Assembly (NCBI RefSeq): GCF_000143415.4
Contig: NW_003314272.1
Span: 2,567,728 to 2,631,727, forward strand
Reading direction: 5' to 3'
DNA length: 64,000 nucleotides
From: Selaginella moellendorffii
Lineage: Eukaryota; Streptophyta; Lycopodiopsida; Selaginellales; Selaginellaceae
Part shown: positions 21,685 to 32,630 of the stretch, piece after piece
Layout of the letters: every line of letters begins with the position of its first letter
Numbering within the stretch: position 1 is the stretch's first letter
Made by a program: the position numbers and the translations under genes
The notes under the pieces: generated by a model
What the model saw: the letters and a program-made list of their open reading frames with translations, nothing else
Database searches by the model: none
Told to the model about the DNA's origin: nothing

Positions 21685-22641
21685 ATGTCTCCCAACACAG
21701 TGTTTCTTTGTGTCTTTGTCCTTGTTTTACTTGGTTGGCTGATCTTCCAGATGAGAAAGAAAAAAGAATATCGGGTTTTGATTGTGGGTGCAAGTGGGTT
21801 TCTTGGTAGCCAGCTTGCTTTGGGATTGGAGGCACACAAGCATCCCAATCTACGATTTCTGTTGACGGGCTTGGATGTGGAGCGTTCAGAGAGGACCCCT
21901 CTTCTTGAGAGCAAGGGTATTGAAGTGGTTTATGGAAGTGCTACAGATCCAGAGTTGGCCATGGCCGTGATAAGGAGTAAGAAGCCAAACATTGTGGTGG
22001 ATTTTACACAGCAAGAGCATAGTTGGAATTTGGAGGACAATGAGAGAACTATGAAGTCACTGCTTGATGCGGCATGCAGTGTTCCATCCATGCAAGGTTT
22101 CTTTTTTGCAAGCCCCAATCGCTTTTACATCCCTTCAAGCCGTTCTGCGGAGAAGTTAGTTGAATCTTTGGCACCAAAGCTACCATTTCCAGTTGTGGAA
22201 TGGAGGTTTAGTACAGTTTATGGGAGCTATGGTCGTCCAGATTTTCCCTATTACAAGTTTGTTGATCAGATATTGCATAAGACTGATGTTCCATTATGGG
22301 AGCAAAGAAAAGGGCGACAAAACTATATATACATTGATGATGCAGTAGCTGTGATGATCAATAGTATTCTATCAAGTCACAGCATGGGACAAGTGAATTT
22401 ATATGATATTGGGACGCCATGGCCACCTATTCCATTTAAAGGAGTGATTAAGGTTGTAGAAACGCTTACAAATCTTAAAGCTTGGATTGTTGAAATTGAG
22501 GATGAGAATCCAGGCCCTTATGAGATTGCATATGAGCCTCCTACAAATCTATTGCTTCTTAAATCTTACATTTCATTTGAGAAAGGTATGCATTCATTTA
22601 TAAAATGGTTTCAGGAGAATAAAATGGTTGAAAATGTATGA
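21685..22641 (+). CDS. membrane-anchored epimerase/dehydratase-like protein, paralogue
   Basis: This is an intronless frame of 318 aa. It opens with a short anchor (VFLCVFVLVLLGWLIFQM) and a basic flank, then the Rossmann loop VLIVGASGFLGS. It shares long motifs with the neighbour on the other strand: VDFTQQEHSWN, FASPNRFYIPSSRSAEK, VEWRFSTVYGSYGRPD, RKGRQNYIYIDDAVAVMI. The usual YxxxK dyad is again not obvious. Its third positions are AT-rich, unlike the GC-rich neighbour. Function is inferred only at the superfamily level (nucleotide-sugar or similar substrate, secretory membranes). Confidence 0.87.
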   Translation: MSPNTVFLCVFVLVLLGWLIFQMRKKKEYRVLIVGASGFLGSQLALGLEAHKHPNLRFLLTGLDVERSERTPLLESKGIEVVYGSATDPELAMAVIRSKKPNIVVDFTQQEHSWNLEDNERTMKSLLDAACSVPSMQGFFFASPNRFYIPSSRSAEKLVESLAPKLPFPVVEWRFSTVYGSYGRPDFPYYKFVDQILHKTDVPLWEQRKGRQNYIYIDDAVAVMINSILSSHSMGQVNLYDIGTPWPPIPFKGVIKVVETLTNLKAWIVEIEDENPGPYEIAYEPPTNLLLLKSYISFEKGMHSFIKWFQENKMVENV

Positions 22642-24854
22642 AAATTTTCTTTTCCACTGTTTGCAATCTAAATTAAACTTATATTATTCAATGGTCCTAG
22701 TCTAATTTTGTTGCCAAGGAGCCACACTCATTCAGACGTAATCTAAGAAGTTGGTTTTAACCAAAAATCCTTGGCTAGCTCCCCTTTAAGAGATTTGAGA
22801 ACATTGTGTCATTTGACACAAACTACTTTACGGTCCCAAAGAATTGTCCTTTTGTAGCTCTTCCATGTGTGTCTTTTGTTGCTTTTCGGAAAAGAGCAAG
22901 CTCTAGACTGACAAAGTGACTATGATCTTTCCAATTTTTTCAATGTCAACAATGCTGTTCTTGCCTAGGTTTTTCCAGTCTCCGAGTCTCATTTTCTAGG
23001 AGCTTATAGAAGCTAGAAGCTTAGCTTATAGAGCCTTATTTAGGTGAACTATTCTCATGAAGCATTGGTGTTTCATTTTCTCTCCTTATTGCACACAGAT
23101 GAGAAAAAAGCCTTATTCAGATGAACTATGCTCATGTGAGATCCTGGCCAACATCTTAGTCAACGTTCATCCCAGCAAATCTTCAAATACGAGAAGATTC
23201 TATAATTACCCTCCAAAATATATCACAAATTCAGAAGACTCAACCCCTCTGATACTAATGAAACTAACAATATAATTGGAGGCTAGATGTGAAGTAATAT
23301 GAACCTTTGGTCCAAGAAGCCTACAGGTGATCGTGAGGGGCAATCTATAAATCACTCAACAAGGCTTGCAAGGTGCTCTAGTTTATGTTCAACAAGGGCG
23401 TGTACCCAGATAAGGAGATGTTGCAGAGGAATCTGAGGATTCAGTAAAATTCAGTTGAAATTACGCAATGGAAAAATATGTGCCACCTGGAGTGGAATAT
23501 TTATGCCTATATATGGCAATGTTATATAATTTACAAAGTAAAATTATGTATCATCAAACTAGTGGATCGAGGGATTGCTAATCGGTAAGAATCTTTATTG
23601 CATTCTAGCAGCAGATTGGAGCAATCGCGTGGATTGGAGGGGGTTTCTTATCTATGCCGCAGCTCTGGTCTTCCATTCTCGTATCTACAAGAAATGTAGT
23701 AGGACTTTTCTTTCTTTTTCGTTTTCTTGGCTGAGATCCTTGAGTGTGTTCCCTGTGTAGTAAAATGGAGGGTTGCATGCTGTCGATTGCGATGTCTCAC
23801 TTTTTTGTTTTTCTTGCTCGTTCTTTGATGGAATAACTTGAAATGTTTTCAAGGCTGTTCTGGGTGGAACCATTGAAATGCCAACGATCATTCGAGTTGA
23901 AGGTAGGCTATACTTTTCAAGGACATGTGGTTTTGCGAGGTCAAGCCTGGTACTCAACCTGGTCTGATACTTGTGACGATTTGAGAGTTTAGTTTCAATC
24001 CTCTGTCTTCCACAGGTATCAAAGTCATGCAACGACACGCTAATGGTGATCAATTCGTACACTTCCGTTTACTTGCGAGTGTTCTCTGCGATTCTGTGTT
24101 GATCTTTTTTCTCATGATTCTCCAGAATGAGTGATAGGCAGCGGCAGAGATACATTTTTGTCCTCTTGGATCTCTTTTTTTTCTCCAGCTTTTCGTCACG
24201 CTTGCTTTGCTTGAGCCAACTTCCACGTCCATTACAAAACTGATATTTACTACGCGCATCAAAAGGTTGCATCCGATAGGAACTTGGAGCTTGACAGTAA
24301 CGCTAACACAAACTGGGGCATAGTCCACTTACAGACAACTCCATAGAAGTTGAGCCTTCTTCAAAGGTATCCAATCCTCGAGTTTCTTTGCAAGGAATTT
24401 TTTTCTTTCTCTTGGAAGTGTGCTAATTTTTTGCTTTTGTTTCAAAGCCTGAAAATCAAGGTAGAGCTTCCTAAGCATGCTGGAACAGTGTTCTGTTTGC
24501 AGCCGCTGAGGAGGCTCACGCAAAACCGAGAAGCAGCTTGCAAGTGCTGGCTAACGAGAAAGGTGTGTTTTCTATAGAAAAAATAATTGTCAGTGAGTTC
24601 TAAATCTTTGAAGTGGTGTCCAGGCGTATGTGCAGCAACTAGTGAAACCAACTTGATCGACAACAGGCACTCCTTTAAACTCATAGAATAATCTACTTTG
24701 GAGGCTCGTCCAGCGAGAGGAAACAACAACAAGACCAATGCTGCAAATTTTGGTCAGTCCAAACTTCTAAACTTCTGAAAGTTCATTTTGCTAGTTGCTT
24801 TGGCATTTGACATGGAGTACGCGTAGAGTAGCTCACTAATTTCCAGGGACACAT

Positions 24855-25035
24855 TCAGTGAGCAGCCCATCCAGCAATGCAGCGGTGTAGTGATCTAGCT
24901 CGAGCAAGCAGCGTAGCAACTCAGCGGTGCAGCCACAAGCAAGCAGCGATCCAGCTCCATCCAGCAATGCAACAGTGCAGCCACGAGAACGCAGTGATCC
25001 AGCTCTAGCGGCCAATCCAGCTCCAGCTGAGATCA
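24855..25035. repeat. degenerate short tandem repeats rich in gatccagctc / cagcaatgcag
   Basis: The strings catccagcaatgcagcgg, gatccagctc, and cagtgcagccac recur several times with changes. This is an imperfect, irregular tandem array of about 180 bases with no coding potential that I can support. Confidence 0.6.
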
Positions 25036-25217
25036 GCACTATCCCAGCACATTGCACAATTCCAACGCTTGTAATTGAGTGATAGTCTAGATTTCAACAT
25101 GGTTATAAATAAAATAAAATAATAATTGAGTTTCTCACAAATATTTCATTTGAAATTCATTGATAATGAATTTCAGTTTTTCTCTAGTGCACTCAACGGC
25201 CAGAGTGAGGTGATGTT

Positions 25218-25240
25218 TAAGCTTGGGGGATGTGTGAGGC
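25218..25240 (+). other. polypurine-tract-like site, possible LTR remnant boundary
   Basis: The sequence ttaagcttgggggatgtgtgagg has the form of the polypurine tract and TG start seen at the 3' LTR of many plant retroelements. No pol sequence lies upstream and no paired LTR was found, so it may be a relic or coincidence. Confidence 0.3.
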
Positions 25241-25494
25241 CGGCAAGGACTCCAAGTTGAAGAACCCTCGCTCACCCGCCAACGGGAGGAGAAAACGAGA
25301 CTGCCGGGAGGCTTTGTCCGTGGCGTCTTGGGCATTGTCCAGACGATACACCGAAGGTGGTTTAGCGACTCTTTTTTATTGGAAGAGGTAGCTGTTAATG
25401 CTGTACAATCACACAGATTGTGTTTTCTCGACCATCTCTTTGTCTGCCGAGCGGAGATGGTTTCTTAAGGAGGATATAATTCTAGTCGCTTGTT

Positions 25495-25640
25495 GCAAAT
25501 CAGAGCTCCACATTTCCAGTCGCTTGTAGCAGCTCTACATTTCTAGTCGGCTTTACATTTCTAGTCGCTTGTAGCAGCTCCACATTTCCAGTCTCTTGGA
25601 GCAGCTACATTTCCAGCCACTTGTAGCAAACCACAGCCCT
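25495..25640 (+). repeat. tandem repeats of about 30 bp (catttccagtcgcttgtagcagctc)
   Basis: Four to five imperfect copies of the unit, such as acatttccagtcgcttgtagcagct, follow one another with small deletions. The units adjoin directly and vary, which excludes a spacer-type array. No function is evident. Confidence 0.75.
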
Positions 25641-25775
25641 ACTGAAGAAAGCTCCATCGACGTGTTTGGAACCAGCCAGCTCTACATCCTGAATTACTGT
25701 TTCCTTGGTAAGCTCTTATGACTTCATCAATTCATATTTTTTGTTAGCTCTTGAACCTATACTGTTAGGCACACG

Positions 25776-26989
25776 ATGGGTTTCTTACAGCATGCCTACA
25801 AGTCCAGTAAGTCTGGGTATTTTCTAGATGCTTCAATTCAATTGATCTAAAACATTGTCTTGCAGCCCTGTTTGCATCTATGTTGCTTGCCGCATTTGCT
25901 ATCAACCTCGACTTTACTCTTGAGAGCGTACCCCGACTCTTCATAACATTCAGCAGTTACAAAGGTGATACTACGAAGCTCTTAGTAGTAGTGGATACGG
26001 GAAGTAGATTCACATGGGGCAAATCAGAGATGCTGGAGAAAGCATTGCTCTCTACATCATTCTCAGAAGAACAGTGTGACGATTTTGCAGCTGATTGGGA
26101 GGAATACAATTTAGACAAGGATAGGATTTGCAAGATTAATGTGACTTATGGAGCTGGCAATACAGGGATAATTGGTTCCATGGCTCAAGGATGGGACATA
26201 AGGATTGGGGATGGTGATGGAAATTTGTTATTGCCGTAAGGTTATCTTCTGAAAGCGACTCCATGGGGGAAATTACGTGTTATAGAAGGTGTTTTATCTC
26301 ACGGATTACACAGATCATCGTTCTTTACTCAGATAACTAAGATGAGCTATATTAAAGCGATGGAAATCTGTAGTATATATAACAGGACAACTAATTCTTT
26401 GAACGGAACCATGCGATATAGATCAATGTTACTTGATCCTTCATTTCAAACACTTCCAATCACTAGATTTATCCGGGGAAATCATTGGGGCGTTAGAATG
26501 GTGAATATATTCATAGAAGGCCATAAAGTAGAGTGCAACATAGATACTATATTTGATACAGGGAGCTCTTTTTCCAGATTAGGTGGGGATTGTTATCGAG
26601 ATGCCAAGAACATGTTTATTGCAAAAATTTCTTGGCCAATCTACAAAGCTCCAACAAATTATTTGATTTCCAACAACGATGAAGATTTGCAAAACAACCA
26701 ACTATGCTATGATTTGCAACAAGAGAACTTTTATCATTGGGCACAAGTGGGAGTACCAATTACTTTGCTGGAGTTTGAAGACTCAGCAATTATGACATTA
26801 TCACCAACAAGTATCTTCAAATTCTTGGTCCGTGCAGATAAAAGACTTGCATGTTATAGATTACTGAAAACCACACAAGACCAGCAATTTCAAGTATTGG
26901 GGAGCTATTCTATGCAACAACAAATAGTATCATACCATTATAAAAATGGTAAGCCCACTGTTGGGTTTAGATCAACAACGAGTTGTTGA
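25776..26989 (+). pseudogene. pepsin-like aspartic protease (A1 family), one in-frame stop
   Basis: This is an A1 aspartic protease of the plant nepenthesin type. Exon 1 is 25776-25806 and exon 2 begins at 25866 (59-nt intron). Together they encode MGFLQHAYKS followed by the hydrophobic LFASMLLAAFAINL, a signal peptide. The two catalytic motifs are VVVDTGSRFTWG and IFDTGSSFSR. The C-terminal text QVLGSYSMQQQIVSYHY and VGFRSTTSC matches the family end. The frame is perfect apart from a TAA at 26237-26239, after which the same frame continues (GVLSHGLHRSSFFTQI) to the stop at 26987-26989. It could be a recent pseudogene, a strain-specific null allele or a sequencing error. The product would otherwise be secreted or vacuolar. 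Confidence 0.8.
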
Positions 26990-27024
26990 AAAGAGTATAA
27001 TAAATGTTACGCCATTGTAAAGTC

Positions 27025-27411
27025 TTAACCTTGATCACTGATTTCCACCCTCCCATCTTTCACAAGGAAAGACATGTTCTCGATTGTTTGCGCAAAGAAA
27101 ACGAGGGCCTCGAACCGCACACGCTTGTCAGCCGGCAAAATCCTGAACATGGTTTCAATGTTTTTGTCTGTCTCAGTACTCATATATTCAACTGCTTCAG
27201 CCTGGAATGAAAAAATCAAAACTTGATTCACTGATATACTGGTAAAAGCCCAGGCTTCTCTCGTGTCCTTGGTGCAGGCTTCTTTCTCTGGTTTGGCACA
27301 ATGTCCATAGGCTTGACCCTGAAAAATGTGACGTTTCGTAAGACAAGACTTAATGGTGCTGAGCCCAGGAGTGTCACAGATGAACTCGGAGGCCTGGGAG
27401 CCGAGCTTCAT
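27025..27411 (-). pseudogene. NSE4 pseudogene, 3' half
   Basis: On the minus strand KLGSQASEFICDTPGLST, then TETDKNIETMFRILPADKRV and SFLVKDGRVEIS match the end of exon 3, exon 4 and exon 5 of the intact NSE4 at 34.9-36.5 kb. Deletions in exon 5 remove conserved residues between ALV and FAQT and before SFLV. The retroelement at 27412 interrupts it between the codons for W and K (next to IDW). The matching 5' half lies beyond the element. Confidence 0.88.
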
Positions 27412-27644
27412 TGTTAGGTGCCAACTTTGACCACGTGGTCAACGTCAGTCAAAAGGAGGCTCAAGGATATATTAAGGCATGTTAGAGTGAGGGATTTAAC
27501 TTACCCTAGAGCTCATAATGGAGTGGCAGCGCAGTGGAGCTTTTGAGGTAGTTTGGGGGTGGTTAGGTGGTAAGGAACTTCAAGAGGTGGCATAGCATAG
27601 TCTATGGTGATTAAATCTTTGTTTTTTTTTCGCCGGATCATACA
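27412..27644 (+). repeat. 5' LTR
   Basis: It begins tgttaggtgccaactttgac and ends cggatcatacat-side at aca. It shares long blocks with the 3' LTR, including ggaggctcaaggatatatta, aagaggtggcatagcatagt and atctttgttttttttt. Confidence 0.88.
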
Positions 27645-27645
27645 T

Positions 27646-27659
27646 TGGTATCAAAGGAG
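27646..27659 (+). other. primer-binding site (initiator Met tRNA type)
   Basis: Directly after the LTR the sequence tggtatcaaaggag resembles the usual plant retroelement site complementary to the 3' end of initiator methionine tRNA (tggtatcagagc), with two differences. Confidence 0.75.
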
Positions 27660-27840
27660 TTGGTTGCGATGGCCGACCAAGCTAAATGCTGGAATCCTAT
27701 TGTCGATGGTGGTGCCGACAATGGTGCCGACGAAGCTACGGAGATTTGGACCATTCAAGATGTGGTTCATGAGCTGCAAGCCCTTAAACAAAATTAGCAA
27801 GAGATGCAAGACAAAATGCATGGCATGATAGATACCATGC

Positions 27841-30800
27841 ATGGGTGTGTTGAGGCACTCGAGGCTGGACGGGGTAGCGCTCCAATGTCTTGTTTGGCTA
27901 GCCAATGTGAAGAAGTTCTTGGCTGCTAAGGGAACTCTAGATGCAGAAGCTTTAGTGGCTATTCCAATGGTTTTGCGTGATGTGGGTTTTCGATGGTGGA
28001 ATTGGCTTGAGGAATCTCATGTTGCAGATAAGAAATCACCAATGTCTACCATGGATGAGTTTGAGGCTGCTTTCCATTTATGTTTTGCCCCTTATTACAA
28101 TGTGGAGAATGCTCGTACAGAACTTTGACATTTCTAGCAAGGGAAAATGACACTTGTGGGCTATATTGAGAAGCTTACTCGCTTGATTAGTCGTGTTCCA
28201 ACGAAGGATCCAGATCAGAACAAATCCTACTTCATTGACGGCTTACATAGTGAGAGCATGTGGCAACACTTACGTCACTCTTTGATGCGGCTTGTTGACT
28301 TGACAATGACAAGCAGAAGTTTTTTGTGAAGAATTGTAGACAGGGTTGTCATCATTGCGGCGAACTTGGATATTACAAGGCTGATTGTCCGCAGTTGAAG
28401 AACAAGCAGCAGGATAAAAAGAATGGCCAATCTTCTTCTCACGGTAAGTTAGATATTAAAAAGTTGCAAATTTTACAGCGTGAGGATGACGAGAACGACC
28501 ATTTTGGTCAGAGGAAGAGACTTTCGATTGTTGCTCGTCAGCTCAACTGTGTGTGGAACAAGATGGAGCTCGAAGATACGCATGAATCAACTTTAATGCT
28601 GGAGGGCATGTTCCGTGGCGATCCAGTGTAGATTTTACTGGATAGTAGGAGCGATGACAACTTTGTTTTGGCAAAGTTTGTTGTGGAGTATGGCCTAGTC
28701 ACACGCGGAATTCTTCCATACATAGTGGAAGGTGTAGCTACCTTTGCTCAGCATTTTGATGTTTGTGTCGAAAGGCTGGAAGTGTTGGTTGGCAAAACCA
28801 CACTTGTGGAGACTTTTTATTTCATGGATATCCATCGTGTGGATTTCATTCTTGGGATGCCATAGTTGGTGAAGGTGGATCCAGAGATAAAGTGGAGTAT
28901 TAAGCGTATCTCACTGGAATATGGTGGCGTTAAAGATGTGTGGTTTAGCGAGGGTGTTCAACCACCAATTGTTATGCTCTCTGCTACATCTTTGAAGCGT
29001 GCTTGTCGTAATGGAAAAACACTTTCAAGTTACTTGCTGTTTGTTCGTGACTTGGGGGCCCAAGGCATGTGTGGGGAAGAAGCAGCAGTACATGATATAC
29101 TTGATGAGTTTTTTGATGTTTTTCCATCTGAACTTCCTCATGGGTTGCCTCCGTTACAAGGTGTGGAGCCTGGGATTACATTGGAGCCAGGGACGAGGCC
29201 AATTTACCAGCGTCCATTTCAGTTAAGTTATGCGGAGGAGCAAGAAGTTCAACGATAAGTCAAGGAGTTACTTGAGTTTGGATTTATTCAGCCAAGTAAG
29301 TCCTTGTTTGATGCTCCGGTCTTGCTTGTGAAAAAGAAGGACGGTTCAATGCGAATATGTATTGACTACTGCACTTTGAACAAGAAGATAGTGAAGCATA
29401 AGATGCCGATGCCATGTGTGGATGATATCCTAGACAAGCTTGGTGAAGCACAAGTGTTTTACCAAGATTGATCTGAGGAGTGGATATCATCAGATTGCAA
29501 TGGATGATGCATCTATCTCCAAGACAGCATTCAACACAAGCTTTAGACATTTTGAGTTTACAGTTATGCTGTTTGGTTTGACAAATGCACCAGCCACATT
29601 TACTTAGTTGATGACGGAGGTATTTGGGCATTATCTTCATGAGTTTGTGGAGATCTTCTTGGACGATATTCTTGTTTTTAGCAAGAATATGGAGGAGCAT
29701 AAGGTGCATTTGCGCAAGGTTCTTTTGTTACTTCGAGATAGCAAGCTTTATGTGAAGAAGAGCAAATGTGAATTTGCAAAGTCGGAGGTGGAATATTTAG
29801 GCCATATTGTGACATCTAAGGGTGTCAAGACAGATCCAAGGAAGGTGGCTGTGGTGGAAAACTGACCTACACCGACTATAGTGGCTGAGTTGCGTAATTT
29901 TCTTGGTATGGCTAGTTACTACCGATGTTTCTAGCATAAGTTTGCTGAAGTGGTTATTTCTTTGACGCAGTTGTTACGCAAGAATGTGCCATTCGAGTGG
30001 AAGCAACCACAAGAGGAGAGTTTTGTGGCGCTGAAACGATTGTTGAGCGAGACTCCAGTGCTTCGCATTGTTAATCCATTGAAACCTTACGAGATGACAT
30101 GTGATGCAAGTGGTTATGCACTGAAAGGAGTTCTGATGCAAGAGGGACAACCTATTGCATATAAGAGTCGAACTTTGAATTTAACGGAGCAACGCTATTC
30201 CACATATGAGCAAGAGTTACTCTCTATTATTCATGCTTTGCAGACGTGGCAATAGTACCTTTATGGTGCAGTGTTTGTGGTGTTGACAAATCACAAACCA
30301 CTTGTGTATCTTTTCACACAAAAGGATTTGAACATTAGGCAAGCTCGTTAGATGGTTAAACTCATGGAGTTTAGGGAGTTTTCTATTGAGCATCGTTTGG
30401 GAAAATCAAATGTGGTGGTAGATGCTTTATCTTGTGTTTGTCATGTGACGACATTACAAATACAATTTTGTCATCATTTGAGTAAAGTGGTCAGCAAGTT
30501 TGGGCAGTTGGTTGAGCATGCTCAAGCACAGGATGCTGAGATGGCCTCTTTGCAAGACCAGATGGAAGCCCCTTTCTCATTGGTGGATGAGATTCTTTAC
30601 TACAATGGCTGTCTCTACTACAATGGCCGTGTATATTTGCCACGGGTGGATGTGTTAATTACTCAAGTTTTATTCCACTATCATGATCATCCAGAGACCG
30701 GTCATTTTGGGGGGAAGAAGACGTATGAGTTGATTAAGCGCAACTTTTATTGAAGGAATATGAAAGTTGATATCCTCAAGTATTGTAAATCATGTGAGCT

Positions 30801-31517
30801 TTGTCAATGGGTTAAAGTGCCACGGGAGAAGCCGGGGGGACTTTTGCAACCTTTACCTATTCCTCAGAGCCATTGGTGTAGTATCTCTATGGACTTCATC
30901 ACTTGTTTGCTACAAACACAGAGGCAAAAGGAGCAAATATGGGTCATAATGGATCGGTTGACAAAGTATATGTGGTTGTTGGCTCTTCGGAAGACTGTCA
31001 CTGCCTTAGACTTGGTTGTGATTTACTTGGAGAAGGTTTTTCCTGATTTTGGTTTGCTGGAGGACATCATTATGATTGAGATTCAAAGTTCACCAGTGGA
31101 TTTTGGAAAAGCTTTGCAAAGGTTATACAAGTGACTTTGAAACTCTCGAGTGGAGATCATTCTTAGATGGATGGGCAAACCAAGCATGTGAATCAGGTGG
31201 TGGAGGATATGTTATGTTGTAGCATTGGTCAAAGGCAAGGATAGTGGGATCTATATCTTCTGTTAGTGCAATTTATTTACAACAATAGCCAACATAGTGG
31301 AACCAAGTTAAGTTTTTACTTTGCCATGTTTAGAAGACATCCTCAAACAACAGTGGAGTTGGGATTGCATTTGAGTAAGGATGTTCAAGATAAGTTTGAT
31401 TCTGAGGCGACTGATCTAGCCACAAAACTTGATGAAATTCTGGTGGTGTGTAAATGGAATTTACAAGCAGCTCAGGATAGAGTGGAGAAGTTTGCCAATG
31501 AGCATCGCCAATTCTAG
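27841..31517 (+). pseudogene. gag-pol remnant of the 27.4-32.0 kb element
   Basis: Gag text occurs at 27.9-28.3 kb (WWNWLEESHVAD). A CCHC knuckle CHHCGELGYYKADC is at 28.34 kb. The protease-position motif is degenerate (LLDSRSDDNF). The reverse transcriptase has [22 protein letters not shown] and EIFLDDILVFSKNMEEHK at 29.65 kb. RNase H (TCDASGYALKGVLMQEGQP) is at 30.1 kb. Integrase has the H-H-C-C zinc region (CKSCELC) and SISMDFITCLL near 30.9 kb. At least eight in-frame stops and several shifts separate the blocks. It once served element replication and insertion and is now dead. Confidence 0.88.
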
Positions 31518-31781
31518 GAATATAAGGTGGGTAATCTCGTTTTTGTGCGAGTGATCTTTCTGTCAAGTGAGCAGCGGAACACCTTAGTGTTTTTACGGAT
31601 AGGGAAGAGTGATCGGTATTTTATGTCAGCCAATTGAAAGGTGTATTATCTTGGAGTGACGGGCCCAATGCCTCTTTAATGTATACGGCTATAGAAGATG
31701 GATCAGGAGCTTGAGCAAGGTTCCCTAGAAAGGGTGATCACCAGTACAACTTGTCCTTGGGACAAGGACTTTGTTGAGGGG

Positions 31782-31974
31782 GAAGGTGCGAACTTTGACC
31801 ACATGGTCAACATTGGTCAAAGGGAGGCTCAAGGATATATTAAAGCATGTTAGCTTAACCTACCTTGCGCAATGAAGTAGCTCGAGGGTGGTTGGGTGGT
31901 GAGGAATTTGAAGAGGTGGCATAGCATAGTCTAGGGTGACTAGATCTTTGTTTTTTTTTCGCCAGATCATAACA
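31782..31974 (+). repeat. 3' LTR
   Basis: The polypurine run gttgagggggaaggtgc at 31773 precedes it. It matches the 5' LTR in ggtcaa, ggaggctcaaggatatatta, aggtggcatagcatagtcta and cgccagatcataaca, with many substitutions and several indels. It ends at 31974, followed by the TTCAT repeat. Confidence 0.85.
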
Positions 31975-32190
31975 TTCATCCAATCAATACCACCACCGTC
32001 TTTGAATTTATGGATGGCCACTGAGCAAAAGTCTGGACCACCGTTTTGCTGCATGTCCTTCAATGCAAGCCAAAAGATCATGTATAGCTTCTAACGTGAG
32101 GAAAGAGGGATGAATCACCAGAACAATGAAAGTTCTTACCTTTGTTATAAAGACTATCCACACGCCCAATGAGCACACTGATCATGGAAA
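31975..32190 (-). pseudogene. NSE4 pseudogene, 5' half
   Basis: On the minus strand, exon 3 text (QNGGPDFCSVAIHKFKDGGG, IDWM) and exon 2 text (VLIGRVDSLYNKG, about 32125-32180) match the intact NSE4. It continues the 27.0 kb half across the retroelement. No exon 1 is present: upstream sequence switches to unrelated, PPR-like text. Confidence 0.85.
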
Positions 32191-32630
32191 GAGCCGTGGG
32201 GCCGCTTTGCAGATGCAGGCGTTGCTGAGGAGCGTTCTCCCTCCAGGAACTCCTGGCATCACCCATGCCCGTATATTCGGATTCTCTAGAATATTGTACT
32301 GATTCTTTGAGATATTCGGATTCTGATCCCCCAAATTCCCGCAGAAAAATAACTCCACAACGTCGCCATGCCATCTATTTGAGTATGCTTCCATAATTTC
32401 ATTGAACGTAGCAGAATCTCCGTTTTCACTCAAAAAATCAAAAGTAATCTTAGTCTTACGCAGATGCCAAAACGGGGCATATTTCCTAGGCATAGAATCA
32501 AAAGCTCTCGAGCGCTACGAAAATTTCCATGGCTTATACAAACATCAAGCATCAGCCCCCATGAAACATGTTAACAAAGGTCTTGTCCTTTGCAGGAATT
32601 CTTTTAAGTACCAACTCCATTGCGTAAGGA
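32191..32630 (-). pseudogene. PPR-like relic
   Basis: The minus-strand frame ending near 32493 contains FDFLSENGDSATFNEIMEAY, which looks like one PPR helix pair, but no further repeats are intact. The stretch acaaaggtcttgtcctttg near 32575 recalls acaaaggtctcgtcctttg at 16.53 kb beside the other PPR fragment. I assign it only tentatively. Confidence 0.35.

Larger units (their letters stand above)
22642..25480. other. AT-rich interval with no recognisable gene
   Basis: The first part is the 3' flank of the epimerase gene. Between about 23.68 and 24.74 kb several minus-strand frames look weakly coding (for example STRMIVGISMVPPRTALKTF and SLKECLLSIKLVSLVAAHT), but none is recognisable and no exon series could be built. 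Degenerate CAGC-rich repeats occur near 24.86-25.03 kb. Confidence 0.35.
27412..31974 (+). mobile_element. complete but decayed Ty3-type LTR retrotransposon
   Basis: The element is 4563 bases long and flanked by the duplicated target TTCAT (27407-27411 and 31975-31979). It has two recognisable LTRs starting TG and ending CA, a primer-binding site, then gag, protease, reverse transcriptase, RNase H and integrase in Ty3 order. It has inserted into an NSE4 pseudogene. The LTRs differ at many positions and carry indels, and the internal frames hold many stops, so the insertion is old and inactive. Confidence 0.92.

Noticed and set aside
21685-22641. Recent horizontal transfer of the AT-rich epimerase gene
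   Set aside because: It shares specific motifs with the adjacent GC-rich paralogue, so divergence after duplication explains the data more simply.
25495-25640. CRISPR-like array
   Set aside because: The units are adjacent and imperfect, with no spacers of constant length, and this is eukaryotic DNA.
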